A DNA stretch of 64,000 bases from the NCBI RefSeq assembly GCF_000017165.1, contig NC_009634.1:820249-884248 (forward strand), written 5' to 3'. Source of the DNA: Methanococcus vannielii SB. GTDB lineage: Archaea; AGJL01; Methanococci; Methanococcales; Methanococcaceae. The position numbers and the translations under genes are program-made. Below the pieces are notes generated by a model. The model saw only the letters and a program-made list of their open reading frames with translations. It was not told where the DNA came from and made no database searches. Below are positions 54,988 through 62,824 of the stretch, in pieces (the stretch's first letter is position 1; each line of letters opens with the position of its first letter).

Positions 54988-55370
54988 AACGCATCCTCCA
55001 GTTGATATTTTACTTTTATTTTCGCACTATTATGACATTAAATCGTTAAAAGCTAGATAACTTAGTTATATATATCTTTCCAATCCTGTAAAATGTATTA
55101 TTTTGGTTGTATAAAATAATTTTGATGGTAATGTAAGCTCCAAAATTGTTCATTTGAAAAATATAAACTTGAATTTTATAAAATTAAAGTTTAAAATCAA
55201 TAAAAAGTCGCCTAAGTCAATTTAATTCGTTTGAACATTGCAAAATATAGGTTGAAGTTTAAAAATTTAATAAAACACAAAAATTCAATCAAAAAGGATA
55301 AATAACTTCATTAAATAAATGTATATTAATCAATTGTATTTAGGCACAAAGAAAAGGCGGTGGAGTAGTT
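54988..55370. other. Intergenic region between pgk and sepF
   Basis: This 383-base stretch separates two divergent genes and shows no convincing coding frame. It holds a minus-strand TATA box for pgk (TATATATAAC, around 55065-55076), a 28-base near-palindrome at 55165-55192, and a TATA-like AAATGTATATTAA (55317-55329) for sepF. Confidence 0.6.
55165..55192. repeat. 28-base near-perfect palindrome in the pgk-sepF region
   Basis: The outer arms AAACTT and AAGTTT flank an inner perfect palindrome AATTTTATAAAATT. Thirteen of fourteen base pairs match; only the G at 55171 and A at 55186 do not. It is AT-rich, so chance is possible, but length and position between divergent promoters suit an operator. 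Confidence 0.4.
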
Positions 55371-55823
55371 ATGTTCAAAAAAATAAAAAGAATATTTGTA
55401 GGAAATAAAGAGTTACCTGCTCAAGTACCTGTTCATGATGAGGAATATGTCGTTATAGGCCAATCATATCCTGCATATGAAATTAAAGAGTCTAAAGAAA
55501 TTCCATTACCAAAAGAAACCGTTCCTGAAGAAAAAGTAAAAATTGTAAAACATAAAATCTATCCGCGAGTCCTTACTACAAGAATTAAATCTCCTGAGGA
55601 CTTTGAACATATAAAAAACATAGTAGAACATGATGTTTTAATAATCAATCTTGAAGAAGTGCCTATCGAAGCAATTATTAAGGAATTCAATGATTTTAAA
55701 AAATATCTTGAAACACTCGATTACAGCCTAGGTAGGGTTGGAGAAAACACGATTCTTGCAATTAAGTCTGATGTTGAAGTTGATAAATACGTTTCTGAAG
55801 AACCCGTAAAAGAATCTGAATAA
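55371..55823 (+). CDS. sepF: Archaeal cell division protein SepF
   Basis: SepF anchors FtsZ to the membrane in archaea that use FtsZ. It has 150 residues. The N terminus MFKKIKRIFVG forms the amphipathic, basic membrane-targeting helix. A variable linker follows to about residue 65, then the core SepF fold (PRVLTTRIKSPEDFEHIKNI, DVLIINLEEVPIEAI, LDYSLGRVGENTILAI). The tail is acidic. GGTGGAG precedes ATG 55371. Its partner FtsZ is encoded at 20631-21728. The kinase gene downstream begins about 11 bases after its stop. Confidence 0.87.
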   Translation: MFKKIKRIFVGNKELPAQVPVHDEEYVVIGQSYPAYEIKESKEIPLPKETVPEEKVKIVKHKIYPRVLTTRIKSPEDFEHIKNIVEHDVLIINLEEVPIEAIIKEFNDFKKYLETLDYSLGRVGENTILAIKSDVEVDKYVSEEPVKESE

Positions 55824-55834
55824 TAGGTGAAATT

Positions 55835-56386
55835 ATACGAATAGCAATTACTGGAACTCCGGGCGTTGGAAAAACAACTGTTTCTAAAAATCTTTTTGAA
55901 AAACTGATAAATCTTGAAAATAACGTAAAAAACATAAATATTACAGAGATTGTTTCTAAAAATCAATTATATATTGAAAAAGACGATGAAATGAACTCAT
56001 ATGTTATTGATTTTCCTAAATTGAATAATTTTTTAGAATTAAACACGACCTGTGAAGATTTAATAATTCTTGATGGCCATGTAAGTCATCTTTTAAATCC
56101 TGACTGCATTATTGTACTTCGACTTAACCCTGAGAGGATATTTGATAGACTAAGCCTTAGAAATTATTCTGAAAAAAAGATAAAGGAAAACGTTGAAGCA
56201 GAAATTTTAGACGTGTGCCTCGTTGAATCTATTGAAAATAATGTTGAGTCAAAGATATTTGAAATAGATTGTACCGAAAAATCTGTTTTGGATATTTGTA
56301 ACATTATAATATCATTTTTAGAACACAATACGCCAAAATATGGCAATGTAAGTTGGCTTGAAGATTATTTTTACATGTTAGAATAA
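55835..56386 (+). CDS. AK6/Fap7-type adenylate kinase-like protein with a probable ATA start
   Basis: This P-loop nucleotide kinase has 183 residues if read from ATA 55835. RIAITGTPGVGKTTVSKNL is the N-terminal P-loop, needed for activity. LIILDGHVSHLL near residue 75 and LRLNPERIFDRLSLRNYSEKKI near 95 are the AK6/Fap7 blocks (putative adenylate kinase, ribosome assembly role in eukaryotes). No ATG, GTG or TTG lies between the in-frame stop at 55817 and the P-loop. The first ATG, 55991, would delete the P-loop. GGTGA at 55826-55830 is spaced normally for ATA 55835, less well for ATT 55832. The family is firm; the start is the oddity. Confidence 0.78.
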   Translation: MRIAITGTPGVGKTTVSKNLFEKLINLENNVKNINITEIVSKNQLYIEKDDEMNSYVIDFPKLNNFLELNTTCEDLIILDGHVSHLLNPDCIIVLRLNPERIFDRLSLRNYSEKKIKENVEAEILDVCLVESIENNVESKIFEIDCTEKSVLDICNIIISFLEHNTPKYGNVSWLEDYFYMLE

Positions 56387-56400
56387 CTTTTTTTATATTC

Positions 56401-57597
56401 TTAGTATATTCCTAAAAAATAAAAAATTGTCGGAAAAATTAAAACTGACATCATATTTGACATATTTACTTGTTTTTTAATACATATAATTCCAATGGAT
56501 ATTGATACTATATAGATTACAGCATGATATGTAAAATAATTGTTAAATGTCAATAAAAATATCAAAAAAGTGCAGAATATAATCAAATATTTTGAGATAT
56601 CACCATAGTTATATCGATTTATATTTTTCAGTACATATTTTGAAGCAGTTGATAAAAAAAGTAGCGATAAGCCAGATGCAAGAAAAATACTCCCAAATAT
56701 ATCAAAAGCAGTATACTCAAGATTTAAATTTTTTATTGTTTCTGCAATTCCACTTCTTCCAGTTCCGATTAAAACAAGTGCAAGTATCGAAAATAATTCA
56801 TTTGAAAGTGTTATTGCACCTTGTGAAACAATGAAATTTTCAATGTTTTCTTCTTTTATTAGCTTGCTTAAAAAGTAGTTTATTTGGGCTCCGCCAGTTG
56901 CAGGTATAAATATTCTTAAAAATCCGCCAATTGTTCCAAAAACTACTGATTTTAAATAAGAACCATTTAACTTTGGAAAACTCATGTACTGATATCCTAA
57001 TTTTTTTCTTCCAAGATTTGTAATTAAAAATGGAATTCCAAACATTCCTGTAAATAGTACTGCCATTGTGTTATTATAAGAAGGATTTATATAAAATACG
57101 GATATTCCAAGGGTTCCTGAAAATAAAATTACTAAAAATGTCCAGAATTTATTTTTTGAGAAGATTATTGATGTAAAAATTAAAATTATAAGGATATATG
57201 GTAAAAATGGCTTTAAAATACCATATATTGAATTTAAATCCAAATTTAACGTAAAAATTATTAAAAATAAAATTGATGAAAAAATAATTCCTAAAAATCC
57301 CCCCATTCCTGCTAAAATTACGGCTTCATAACCTTTTCCATCTTTTGTTAATTTATGCATTGGAATTGATGAAACTGCCGATTCTGAGTCGGGAACTCCG
57401 ATAAATGCAGAAGGAATATAGTTCAAAAAGTAATGAGATATAACAAGCCCCATTAAAAATCCAAAATAGTTTGTTTGTCCGAAATAAGGTAGTAAAATCG
57501 TTGAAAAGGGAATTAATAAATTTGGATGAATTCCAGGAATTAATCCAGTAAATGAGCCAGTAATCGCACCAAAAGCTACAAAAAACAAATTTACCAT
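56401..57597 (-). CDS. Tripartite tricarboxylate transporter TctA-like permease
   Basis: This membrane protein of 398 residues has about ten hydrophobic segments. GLIPGIHPNLLIPFSTILLP near residue 17 and FIGVPDSESAVSSIPMHKLTKDG near 64 match the TctA/DUF112 family, and PATGGAQINYFLSKL near 226 gives the second inverted repeat block. The archaeal members are shorter than bacterial TctA (about 500) and usually lack TctB and TctC, as here. The substrate is unknown. It starts one base after the stop of the upstream OB-fold gene, so the two are cotranscribed. Confidence 0.8.
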   Translation of the reverse strand: MVNLFFVAFGAITGSFTGLIPGIHPNLLIPFSTILLPYFGQTNYFGFLMGLVISHYFLNYIPSAFIGVPDSESAVSSIPMHKLTKDGKGYEAVILAGMGGFLGIIFSSILFLIIFTLNLDLNSIYGILKPFLPYILIILIFTSIIFSKNKFWTFLVILFSGTLGISVFYINPSYNNTMAVLFTGMFGIPFLITNLGRKKLGYQYMSFPKLNGSYLKSVVFGTIGGFLRIFIPATGGAQINYFLSKLIKEENIENFIVSQGAITLSNELFSILALVLIGTGRSGIAETIKNLNLEYTAFDIFGSIFLASGLSLLFLSTASKYVLKNINRYNYGDISKYLIIFCTFLIFLLTFNNYFTYHAVIYIVSISIGIICIKKQVNMSNMMSVLIFPTIFYFLGIY

Positions 57598-58200
57598 TTA
57601 ATCCCTTTTTTCACAGTAGCTGCATTTTTTGTACCCTAAATTTAAAGCATCTTCTTCATTAATAAAATACACTTTTTCATTTATTTTTAAGCCATAAGAA
57701 CAGCTAGCATGCGTATGATACGACTTACTGCTTTTAGATGCATAGTATTTTGTAGGCACTTTTGAAAAGAGTATATCTTTTTCAAAATTTAATTTTTCAA
57801 CGATTTCAAAATTAGATATGTCTTTTAATGTTATACCATACAATCCATTGTAGACGTTAATTTTTCCGGTAACTCTTACAATATCTCCTTCTTTTATTCG
57901 CGGGTCAGTTTTTAAAGTATATTCTAAAAATTCTTTTGAAATTTCTGTTGAAATATATAATCTAAGATCAGAAGCTGTTTCATCCATTAACCTAACTGAT
58001 TTTATGCCGATTACTTCACGATATTCATTATAGTTTACATCCATTCTTTGAATTTTAGAGGTTATTTTAACAAAATCCCCATCTTTTAAGTGAGATATTG
58101 GCTTTTCAGAGGGAGTAAGCTCGTATGTAGTTAAAAATAAACTTCCTAAAACCACAAAAACTACACTAAAAAATATTATCTTTTTTTCGGTCAAAATCAT
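57598..58200 (-). CDS. Membrane-anchored OB-fold protein with a His/Cys C-terminal motif
   Basis: This 200-residue protein has one N-terminal membrane helix (KIIFFSVVFVVLGSLFLTTY), then an OB-fold-like domain (DGDFVKITSKIQRMDVN to DPRIKEGDIVRVTGKINVYNGLYGI). The C terminus has YHTHASCSYGLKI and YKKCSYCEK, an H-x3-C-xn-C-x2-C pattern like the small metal-binding module found at the ends of secreted nucleases and Ada-like proteins. ATG 58200 is chosen; 58224 also is possible but lies close to the predicted TATA box. The protein probably faces outward. Function is unknown. Confidence 0.65.
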   Translation of the reverse strand: MILTEKKIIFFSVVFVVLGSLFLTTYELTPSEKPISHLKDGDFVKITSKIQRMDVNYNEYREVIGIKSVRLMDETASDLRLYISTEISKEFLEYTLKTDPRIKEGDIVRVTGKINVYNGLYGITLKDISNFEIVEKLNFEKDILFSKVPTKYYASKSSKSYHTHASCSYGLKINEKVYFINEEDALNLGYKKCSYCEKRD

Positions 58201-58259
58201 AATTATCAGTTTGAATATAAACATACAATTTTATATAGTTATGTTATAGTGTAAAAAAC

Positions 58260-58310
58260 ATTAGATTATCTAATAAAAAAATAGTTATAAATCTATCTAA
58301 TAAATAGATA
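58260..58310. promoter_or_regulatory. Two dyads sharing the half-site TATCTAA before the yedE operon
   Basis: ATTAGAT-T-ATCTAAT at 58260-58274 is a 15-base dyad. TATCTA-N5-TAGATA at 58294-58310 is a second. The 11-base word TATCTAATAAA occurs in both, at 58267-58277 and 58294-58304, 27 bases apart. They lie next to a TATA box (about 58309-58316) between two divergent genes, a layout typical of cooperative operator sites. Confidence 0.5.
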
Positions 58311-58404
58311 TATATACATTCTTATTCAAAATAACCTTGTATTTGCTACATACCTATTAATATACTTAATATATAAAACCATTATTAAAAATATAGGTGA
58401 TAGC

Positions 58405-58860
58405 GTGAAAATTTCACCGTTAAAAACTGGCCTCATAGGAGGGTTTTCAGCAATATTGTTAGAAGTCATGTTTAAGGTAAGTCCTCCTCCAGCATATGGG
58501 TTATGTGTTGCATGCCACACTAGAGACCTTATGAACTGGATTGTAAATAATTTACTAGGAACCAATCTTGGTATGGCGCCTGTATCAAAATTCTTACCTG
58601 TGTTAACTGTTATCGGGTTATTAATCGGTGCATTAGCCGGTGCAATTATTCATAAAGATTTCAAAATTAGAAGAACCCACAATTTAGTTGTTGGATTTAT
58701 ACTTGGAGTACTTGTGTTAAACTTCGCACTTTTGATGGGCGGATGCCCTATCAGAATGGCTTTAAGGGCAGGTTATGGGGATTTATTCGGACTAATTGGG
58801 TTAGTAGGGATAGCTATTGGAGCTGTTGTAGGTTCTGAAGTATATTTGAAAAAAGCATAA
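58405..58860 (+). CDS. YeeE/YedE family membrane protein, first half
   Basis: This 151-residue membrane protein has four or five helices. GLCVACHTRDLMNW near residue 32 and MGGCPIRMALRAGYGDL near 112 carry the conserved cysteines of the YeeE/YedE (DUF395) family, whose bacterial members import thiosulfate through cysteine contacts. It is about half the size of fused bacterial YeeE/YedE, and the partner gene follows after 18 bases. Start is GTG 58405 with GGTGAT. In some bacteria YedE-type proteins accompany selenium genes. Confidence 0.83.
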   Translation: MKISPLKTGLIGGFSAILLEVMFKVSPPPAYGLCVACHTRDLMNWIVNNLLGTNLGMAPVSKFLPVLTVIGLLIGALAGAIIHKDFKIRRTHNLVVGFILGVLVLNFALLMGGCPIRMALRAGYGDLFGLIGLVGIAIGAVVGSEVYLKKA

Positions 58861-58878
58861 TTTATAAAGGGTGATAAT

Positions 58879-59358
58879 ATGGATATTTATCAATACTTGC
58901 CTGCAATTGGCACTTTAGTATTTGGTACCCTTTTGGGATATCTTGGACAAAGATCCGCTCTTTGTTTCTGTGGAGGACTTAGGGACTTTTCTTTAATGAA
59001 AGACACGTGGCTACTCAAAGGTTTATTTGGATTTATTGGTGGAGCATTAATAGGTTCAATCTTATTCCACATTGTAGGGCTTTTACCCCTATTTCCTTGG
59101 ATACTTACAAAAGGAGTTACTGCAATTCCAGGGGGGGCCGCAGGTGGATTAGGTTTTATGCCAAACCTCGTTGCAGCACTTATCGGGGGTTTTGGAGTAG
59201 GTTTCCTGTCAATAATTCAGGGCGGTTGTCCATTTAGAAACTTTATAATGGCAGGAGAAGGGAACCAAACTGCAATCATGTATATAATTGGTTTAGCAGT
59301 TGGTGCAGTAATCTACCACCAGTGGGCACTTTCATTCATACAGTCAATACTTGCATAA
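58879..59358 (+). CDS. YeeE/YedE family membrane protein, second half
   Basis: This 159-residue membrane protein is the second half-size YeeE/YedE unit. RSALCFCGGLRDFSL near residue 25 and IQGGCPFRNFIMAGEGN near 115 are the cysteine blocks. Four or five helices. It should pair with the preceding product to form a full channel-like transporter. GGGTGAT precedes ATG 58879. The gap to the DUF3343 gene is 84 bases. Confidence 0.83.
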   Translation: MDIYQYLPAIGTLVFGTLLGYLGQRSALCFCGGLRDFSLMKDTWLLKGLFGFIGGALIGSILFHIVGLLPLFPWILTKGVTAIPGGAAGGLGFMPNLVAALIGGFGVGFLSIIQGGCPFRNFIMAGEGNQTAIMYIIGLAVGAVIYHQWALSFIQSILA

Positions 59359-59442
59359 TTACTAAATACTAAGTATTATATTATTTATTATACCATTTGA
59401 TATACTATTTTTTTATCAGCACTTTTTTACTTTGGTGAAAAT

Positions 59443-59997
59443 ATGTCCTCATTTTTTAATAAGTTAAAGTCGGTTTTGGAACCTAAAAAAGAATTTAAAG
59501 TAGGAAAAGGATTAATAATATTTAAAAGCGTAAGGGATGCAATGAAGGCTGAAAAAATTTTAAAAAACTATTCTGCAAAAGTAGTTGCTCCTCCGCATGA
59601 AATACGGGAAGGTTGTGACCTTGCAGTGGAATACGAAGTTTTAGAAGAAACAGGAATAAAAAGGGAACTTAAAAAAAATAAATTAGTTCCATTAAAATTT
59701 ATTTCACTTGATGGGCAGTTAATGGAACCTTTAGATATCGTTAAAGTAAAAGAAATCCAAGGATTTACAATGGTAAGATCTGGAAATATGAAAATAACAA
59801 TAGATGGTACCGGAAAGATAGTAAACATTTCTGGAGGGGGCTGTCCTGATGTTCCTTATCTTAATTTACAGTTGATTGGTAGAAACATTTTAGAAATTAA
59901 TGAAAATGAAACTCCAAAAGCTTTAGGGTACACTTTATGTGCCTATACATTAAATAAAGCATTTGAAGAGGCTAAAAAAATATTTAGCGGTGAATAA
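59443..59997 (+). CDS. DUF3343-containing protein
   Basis: This cytosolic protein of 184 residues has an N-terminal DUF3343-like part: LIIFKSVRDAMKAEKILKNYSAKVVAPPHEIREGCDLAVEYE over about residues 25-67, with one cysteine. In bacteria DUF3343 proteins occur beside YedE/YedF and selenium genes. The remaining 115 residues have TMVRSGNMKITIDGTGKIVN and a GGGCPDVPYL motif whose cysteine resembles the GGCP motifs of the two membrane proteins. This suggests sulfur or selenium handover, an inference from motif and operon. GGTGAA precedes ATG 59443. Confidence 0.7.
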   Translation: MSSFFNKLKSVLEPKKEFKVGKGLIIFKSVRDAMKAEKILKNYSAKVVAPPHEIREGCDLAVEYEVLEETGIKRELKKNKLVPLKFISLDGQLMEPLDIVKVKEIQGFTMVRSGNMKITIDGTGKIVNISGGGCPDVPYLNLQLIGRNILEINENETPKALGYTLCAYTLNKAFEEAKKIFSGE

Positions 59998-59998
59998 T

Positions 59999-60820
59999 AT
60001 GATGGTTGCAGGAGCAATGCCCATAAAAGGTATGGAACTTGTTAAAGGCCAAGTACATATTGAAAAAAATAAGATATTTGTTAAAAATAAAGAATTTCCA
60101 ATTACAATGGGCAGTGGAGCCCTCGTTGGGGCAGCATTTAAAACATTGGAATATTTTGGAATGGAAAAAGAGCTAATTTTTTTAACTGCGGGAGATGTGG
60201 GGGAAGGTGAGGGTAGTTTAAAAATTTATCGGGATTTAAATGAAATTACGGAAGAAATAACAATTATTCATTATATAAAACCAAAAATTTCAGAAATTTT
60301 AAACGTAGATTTTTCCAAAACCGTTATCGGCGATGCAGGAGGGATGTATGCTGGAAAGGCTGCAGGTATTGGGGATAAATTTCGAATGTTTTTTCCAGAT
60401 GTAGGCGAACTTGCATTTTTAGCAGATGATAAGTCATCACATCCTGCGTACGTTAGAGGATTTATATCTAAAATAGATGATTTAGACGTTCCAAAACTAA
60501 TTGAAATGGCGTATTTTCAAAAAATGCCCGACAATATGGTTGTAAAAGGGGAAAAAGACTATATTGTACAGTGCGGAAAAATCATTGACCATGTGGCAAA
60601 TCCAAAGTTTGAAGCAATGGAATGCATCGGGGGAACTGGAGATACGCTAACAGGAATTACTACGTCATTAATTGCATGTGGATTTAAAATAGAGGAAGCA
60701 TCGATATTGGGGTGTAAATTAAATCGTAAATTGGGCGAAATTGTAAATCCAAAACCCGATACAAAGATATACGAAATTATAAAAAAAATTCCTGAAGCCC
60801 TAAAAGAATTTAAACTCTAA
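59999..60820 (+). CDS. Ribokinase/NAD(P)HX dehydratase-fold protein
   Basis: This 273-residue protein resembles the YjeF C-terminal (NAD(P)HX dehydratase) and related ribokinase-fold enzymes. MGSGALVGAAFKTLEYFG near residue 37, VIGDAGGMYAGKAAG near 112 and the nucleotide-binding IGGTGDTLTGITTSLIACG near 220, with its GTGD anion-hole motif, support this. It may phosphorylate a small molecule. The start ATG 59999 lies one base after the DUF3343 stop (TAATATGATG), with CGGTGA, so the two are translationally coupled. The substrate is unknown. Confidence 0.68.
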   Translation: MMVAGAMPIKGMELVKGQVHIEKNKIFVKNKEFPITMGSGALVGAAFKTLEYFGMEKELIFLTAGDVGEGEGSLKIYRDLNEITEEITIIHYIKPKISEILNVDFSKTVIGDAGGMYAGKAAGIGDKFRMFFPDVGELAFLADDKSSHPAYVRGFISKIDDLDVPKLIEMAYFQKMPDNMVVKGEKDYIVQCGKIIDHVANPKFEAMECIGGTGDTLTGITTSLIACGFKIEEASILGCKLNRKLGEIVNPKPDTKIYEIIKKIPEALKEFKL

Positions 60821-60844
60821 AAAAAGTAAAAAAATGAAAAATAA

Positions 60845-61162
60845 TTACATATATTTTTCTGCCATATCGCCAATTACGGGTAATTTATACATTTCCCCTT
60901 TGTAAGCCTTAAACATACAGAAAAACCAGATTATTAAGCTTGCAGGCATTAATAGTAAACCGAGTAACCATCCTATAATTGGAATAAATGCAAGAACAAT
61001 ACTTAAAACAAATATTGCTGCTGAAACTATTATCGACTGCATTGCATGAAATTTAACAAAAGAACTCTCTTTTTCGATAACTAACAAGATACCGCCTGAA
61101 ACAAATCCTAAAAGGTATGCTAAAACTGCTTCGTGATTTTCTTCAAGACCTAACGATGTCAT
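60845..61162 (-). CDS. DUF4870-type small membrane protein
   Basis: This 105-residue protein has three hydrophobic segments. ENHEAVLAYLLGFVSGGILLV, ESSFVKFHAMQSIIVSA and YKLPVIGDMAEKYM match the DUF4870 family. The function is unknown. AGGGGA precedes ATG 61162. A frameshifted second copy lies upstream at 61321-61636. The two share the same ends and the same FVKFHAMQSII core. Confidence 0.82.
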   Translation of the reverse strand: MTSLGLEENHEAVLAYLLGFVSGGILLVIEKESSFVKFHAMQSIIVSAAIFVLSIVLAFIPIIGWLLGLLLMPASLIIWFFCMFKAYKGEMYKLPVIGDMAEKYM

Positions 61163-61320
61163 CTTTTCCCCTTTTTAATATTTTTACTAACAAAATATGT
61201 ATTATAATATTGTATCACTAATATATAAATCCAAGGTATGCACCTATACTCCAAAACATAGCAAAAAAAATTCTAATATGGATTAAAATTTAAAAACATA
61301 TAAAAATATGTGGACATTTA

Positions 61321-61636
61321 TTACAGGTATTTTTCAGCAATGTCGCCAATAATTGGGAATTTATATTTTTCACCTTGGTATGATTTTATTATTCCAACTA
61401 TCCATAATGCCAATGAAATTAGACTTAATAACATTCCCAAAATTCCCCCAATATAAGGAATATATCCAAAAACTAGACTTAACGCAAAAATTAAACCAAA
61501 GCATATAATGGATTGCATTGCATGAAATTTAACAAATTTACTCTGTTTCCAGTAGTAAAACTATAATTCCAGATAGGAATCCTAAAAGGTATGCTAAAAT
61601 TGCTGCGTGATTTTCTTTTAAACCGAATAATGCCAT
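61321..61636 (-). pseudogene. Frameshifted DUF4870 paralog
   Basis: Translation from ATG 61636 (site AAGGGGGAA) gives MALFGLKENHAAILAYLLG to LLLETE and then a stop. The next frame continues FVKFHAMQSIICFGLIFAL to IGDIAEKYL. The intact paralog has GAGAGT at the break where this gene has GAGT (near 61540), so two bases (AG) seem to be lost. The 65-residue frame 61321-61518 is thus a fragment, not a gene. Confidence 0.85.
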
Positions 61637-61826
61637 TATATTCCCCCTTAGCGGTTTATAATTAAAATATGTATTTAAGGGGCATATATAATCAATTAGT
61701 TTGTATTGCATTTAAACATTTTACCAAAAAGTTTAAATATTAAAACACCTTATTTCATTTTGCTTTGAAAGGCATTGGAAATTCAGATAAAATCATTCTA
61801 AGGTTTCCTCGAATAAGTTGCAGTAT

Positions 61827-61901
61827 AGGGCAGTGGCTCAGCCTGGTTAGAGTGCTCGGCTGATAACCGAGTGGCCCGGGGTTCGAATCCCCGCTGCCCT
61901 A
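61827..61901 (+). tRNA. tRNA-Ile (anticodon GAU)
   Basis: The cloverleaf folds fully: acceptor AGGGCAG/CTGCCCT, D stem GCTC/GAGT, anticodon stem CTCGG/CCGAG around the loop CTGATAA (anticodon GAT, isoleucine), T stem CGGGG/CCCCG around TTCGAAT, and discriminator A at 61901. CCA is not encoded; CTTTTTATTTT follows directly. No intron. Confidence 0.96.
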
Positions 61902-61914
61902 CTTTTTATTTTAA
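61902..61914 (+). terminator. Oligo-T terminator after tRNA-Ile
   Basis: CTTTTTATTTTAA follows the tRNA 3' end directly. Confidence 0.45.
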
Positions 61915-61967
61915 AAATATTAATTTGTATATCTAAATGTTATACTTAAAAATTATTAAAAAATAAA

Positions 61968-62558
61968 TTAAGGTTTAAATTTAGATAGTTCTGTTCTAAG
62001 CTTTAAATTTTCTGTAAAGCTTATTAAATCCCCGTGAGTTTTTTCCAGTATACTTCTTGAAACGTCTTGTTTTCTTCTTAGTCCGTCTATTAAATTATAA
62101 TAGTCAAATTTCATTGTAAAATCATAAATATTTTCCATGTGGAAAAAATAACACTCTGCATTTTTAAAGTCGTCTTCTTTAATTGATTCGAGTATTTTTC
62201 TCCTAAGTTCCCCAATAACATCACAAAGTCCCAATATATAATTCTCTATTGAAACATTTTTAAAGTTAGAGTAATTTAAAAACCGATTTTCAAAAACTAA
62301 GTGATAATAAACCTTGGCTTCAACGTATTCCTGTTCTGGAGCTTGTAGATATTTGATAAATTCGGGATGATCCAAACATAAATTTGAAATACCTAAAAGT
62401 TTATCTTCAAGTTCAAAAAAACTGACTTGTTCACGTTTCTGAATTTTTCGAATAATTATTGAAGAATCCTTAACAATATCTCTTGAAATTTTTAAAATTT
62501 TTTCCCTTTTTTCGTTCTTTTTTTCAAAATATTCTATCATAAAGCTCATGTTTTCCAT
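61968..62558 (-). CDS. Translin family protein
   Basis: This all-helical protein of 196 residues resembles archaeal translin/TRAX. SSIIIRKIQKREQVSFFE near residue 31 and EYVEAKVYYHLVFENRF near 75 carry acidic residues at the site where TRAX-type nucleases hold metal. GLCDVIGELRRKILESI near 109 is the family's best block, followed by YDFTMKFDYYNLIDGLRRKQDVSRSILEKTHGDL. Eukaryotic translin-TRAX (C3PO) degrades small RNAs. The archaeal role is unsettled. GGTGATTGA precedes ATG 62558. It stands alone on the minus strand. Confidence 0.83.
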   Translation of the reverse strand: MENMSFMIEYFEKKNEKREKILKISRDIVKDSSIIIRKIQKREQVSFFELEDKLLGISNLCLDHPEFIKYLQAPEQEYVEAKVYYHLVFENRFLNYSNFKNVSIENYILGLCDVIGELRRKILESIKEDDFKNAECYFFHMENIYDFTMKFDYYNLIDGLRRKQDVSRSILEKTHGDLISFTENLKLRTELSKFKP

Positions 62559-62677
62559 TCAATCACCATTTTATCGTTAAAATTATATTTTATACCAATA
62601 AATATCTCTTTTTTAAGATATATAGTGATTGAATTTAATTAGGGTTAACTATATATATTGTAATGATTAATGTATGT

Positions 62678-62729
62678 AGGCAACTATATGGAAGACCTGA
62701 AAAGGCGGAACGCCATTAATAGGTTGCTT
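62678..62729 (+). promoter_or_regulatory. Structured leader of the L3/L4 operon
   Basis: AGGCAAC at 62678-62684 can pair with GTTGCTT at 62723-62729. Inside lies the hairpin GGCG-GAA-CGCC (62704-62714) and a competing ACCT/AGGT pair (62696-62699 with 62721-62724). The TATA box (TATATATA near 62650-62657) places the transcript start at about 62678, so the structure would sit at the very 5' end of a 147-base leader. This suits autogenous control by a ribosomal protein. Confidence 0.45.
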
Positions 62730-62824
62730 GTTTTTAAAAGATTAACAACTACTCTAAAAACGACTAGTTCTACACAAAAATAAAACACAAGGGGTACTAG
62801 TTAACTATCAAAGGAGGTTATACT

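Noticed and set aside
55991-56386. Kinase gene starting at ATG 55991
   Set aside because: This would drop the conserved P-loop that is coded just upstream in the same open frame.
61321-61518. A separate 65-residue membrane protein gene
   Set aside because: It is the tail of the frameshifted DUF4870 paralog and has no ribosome binding site of its own.
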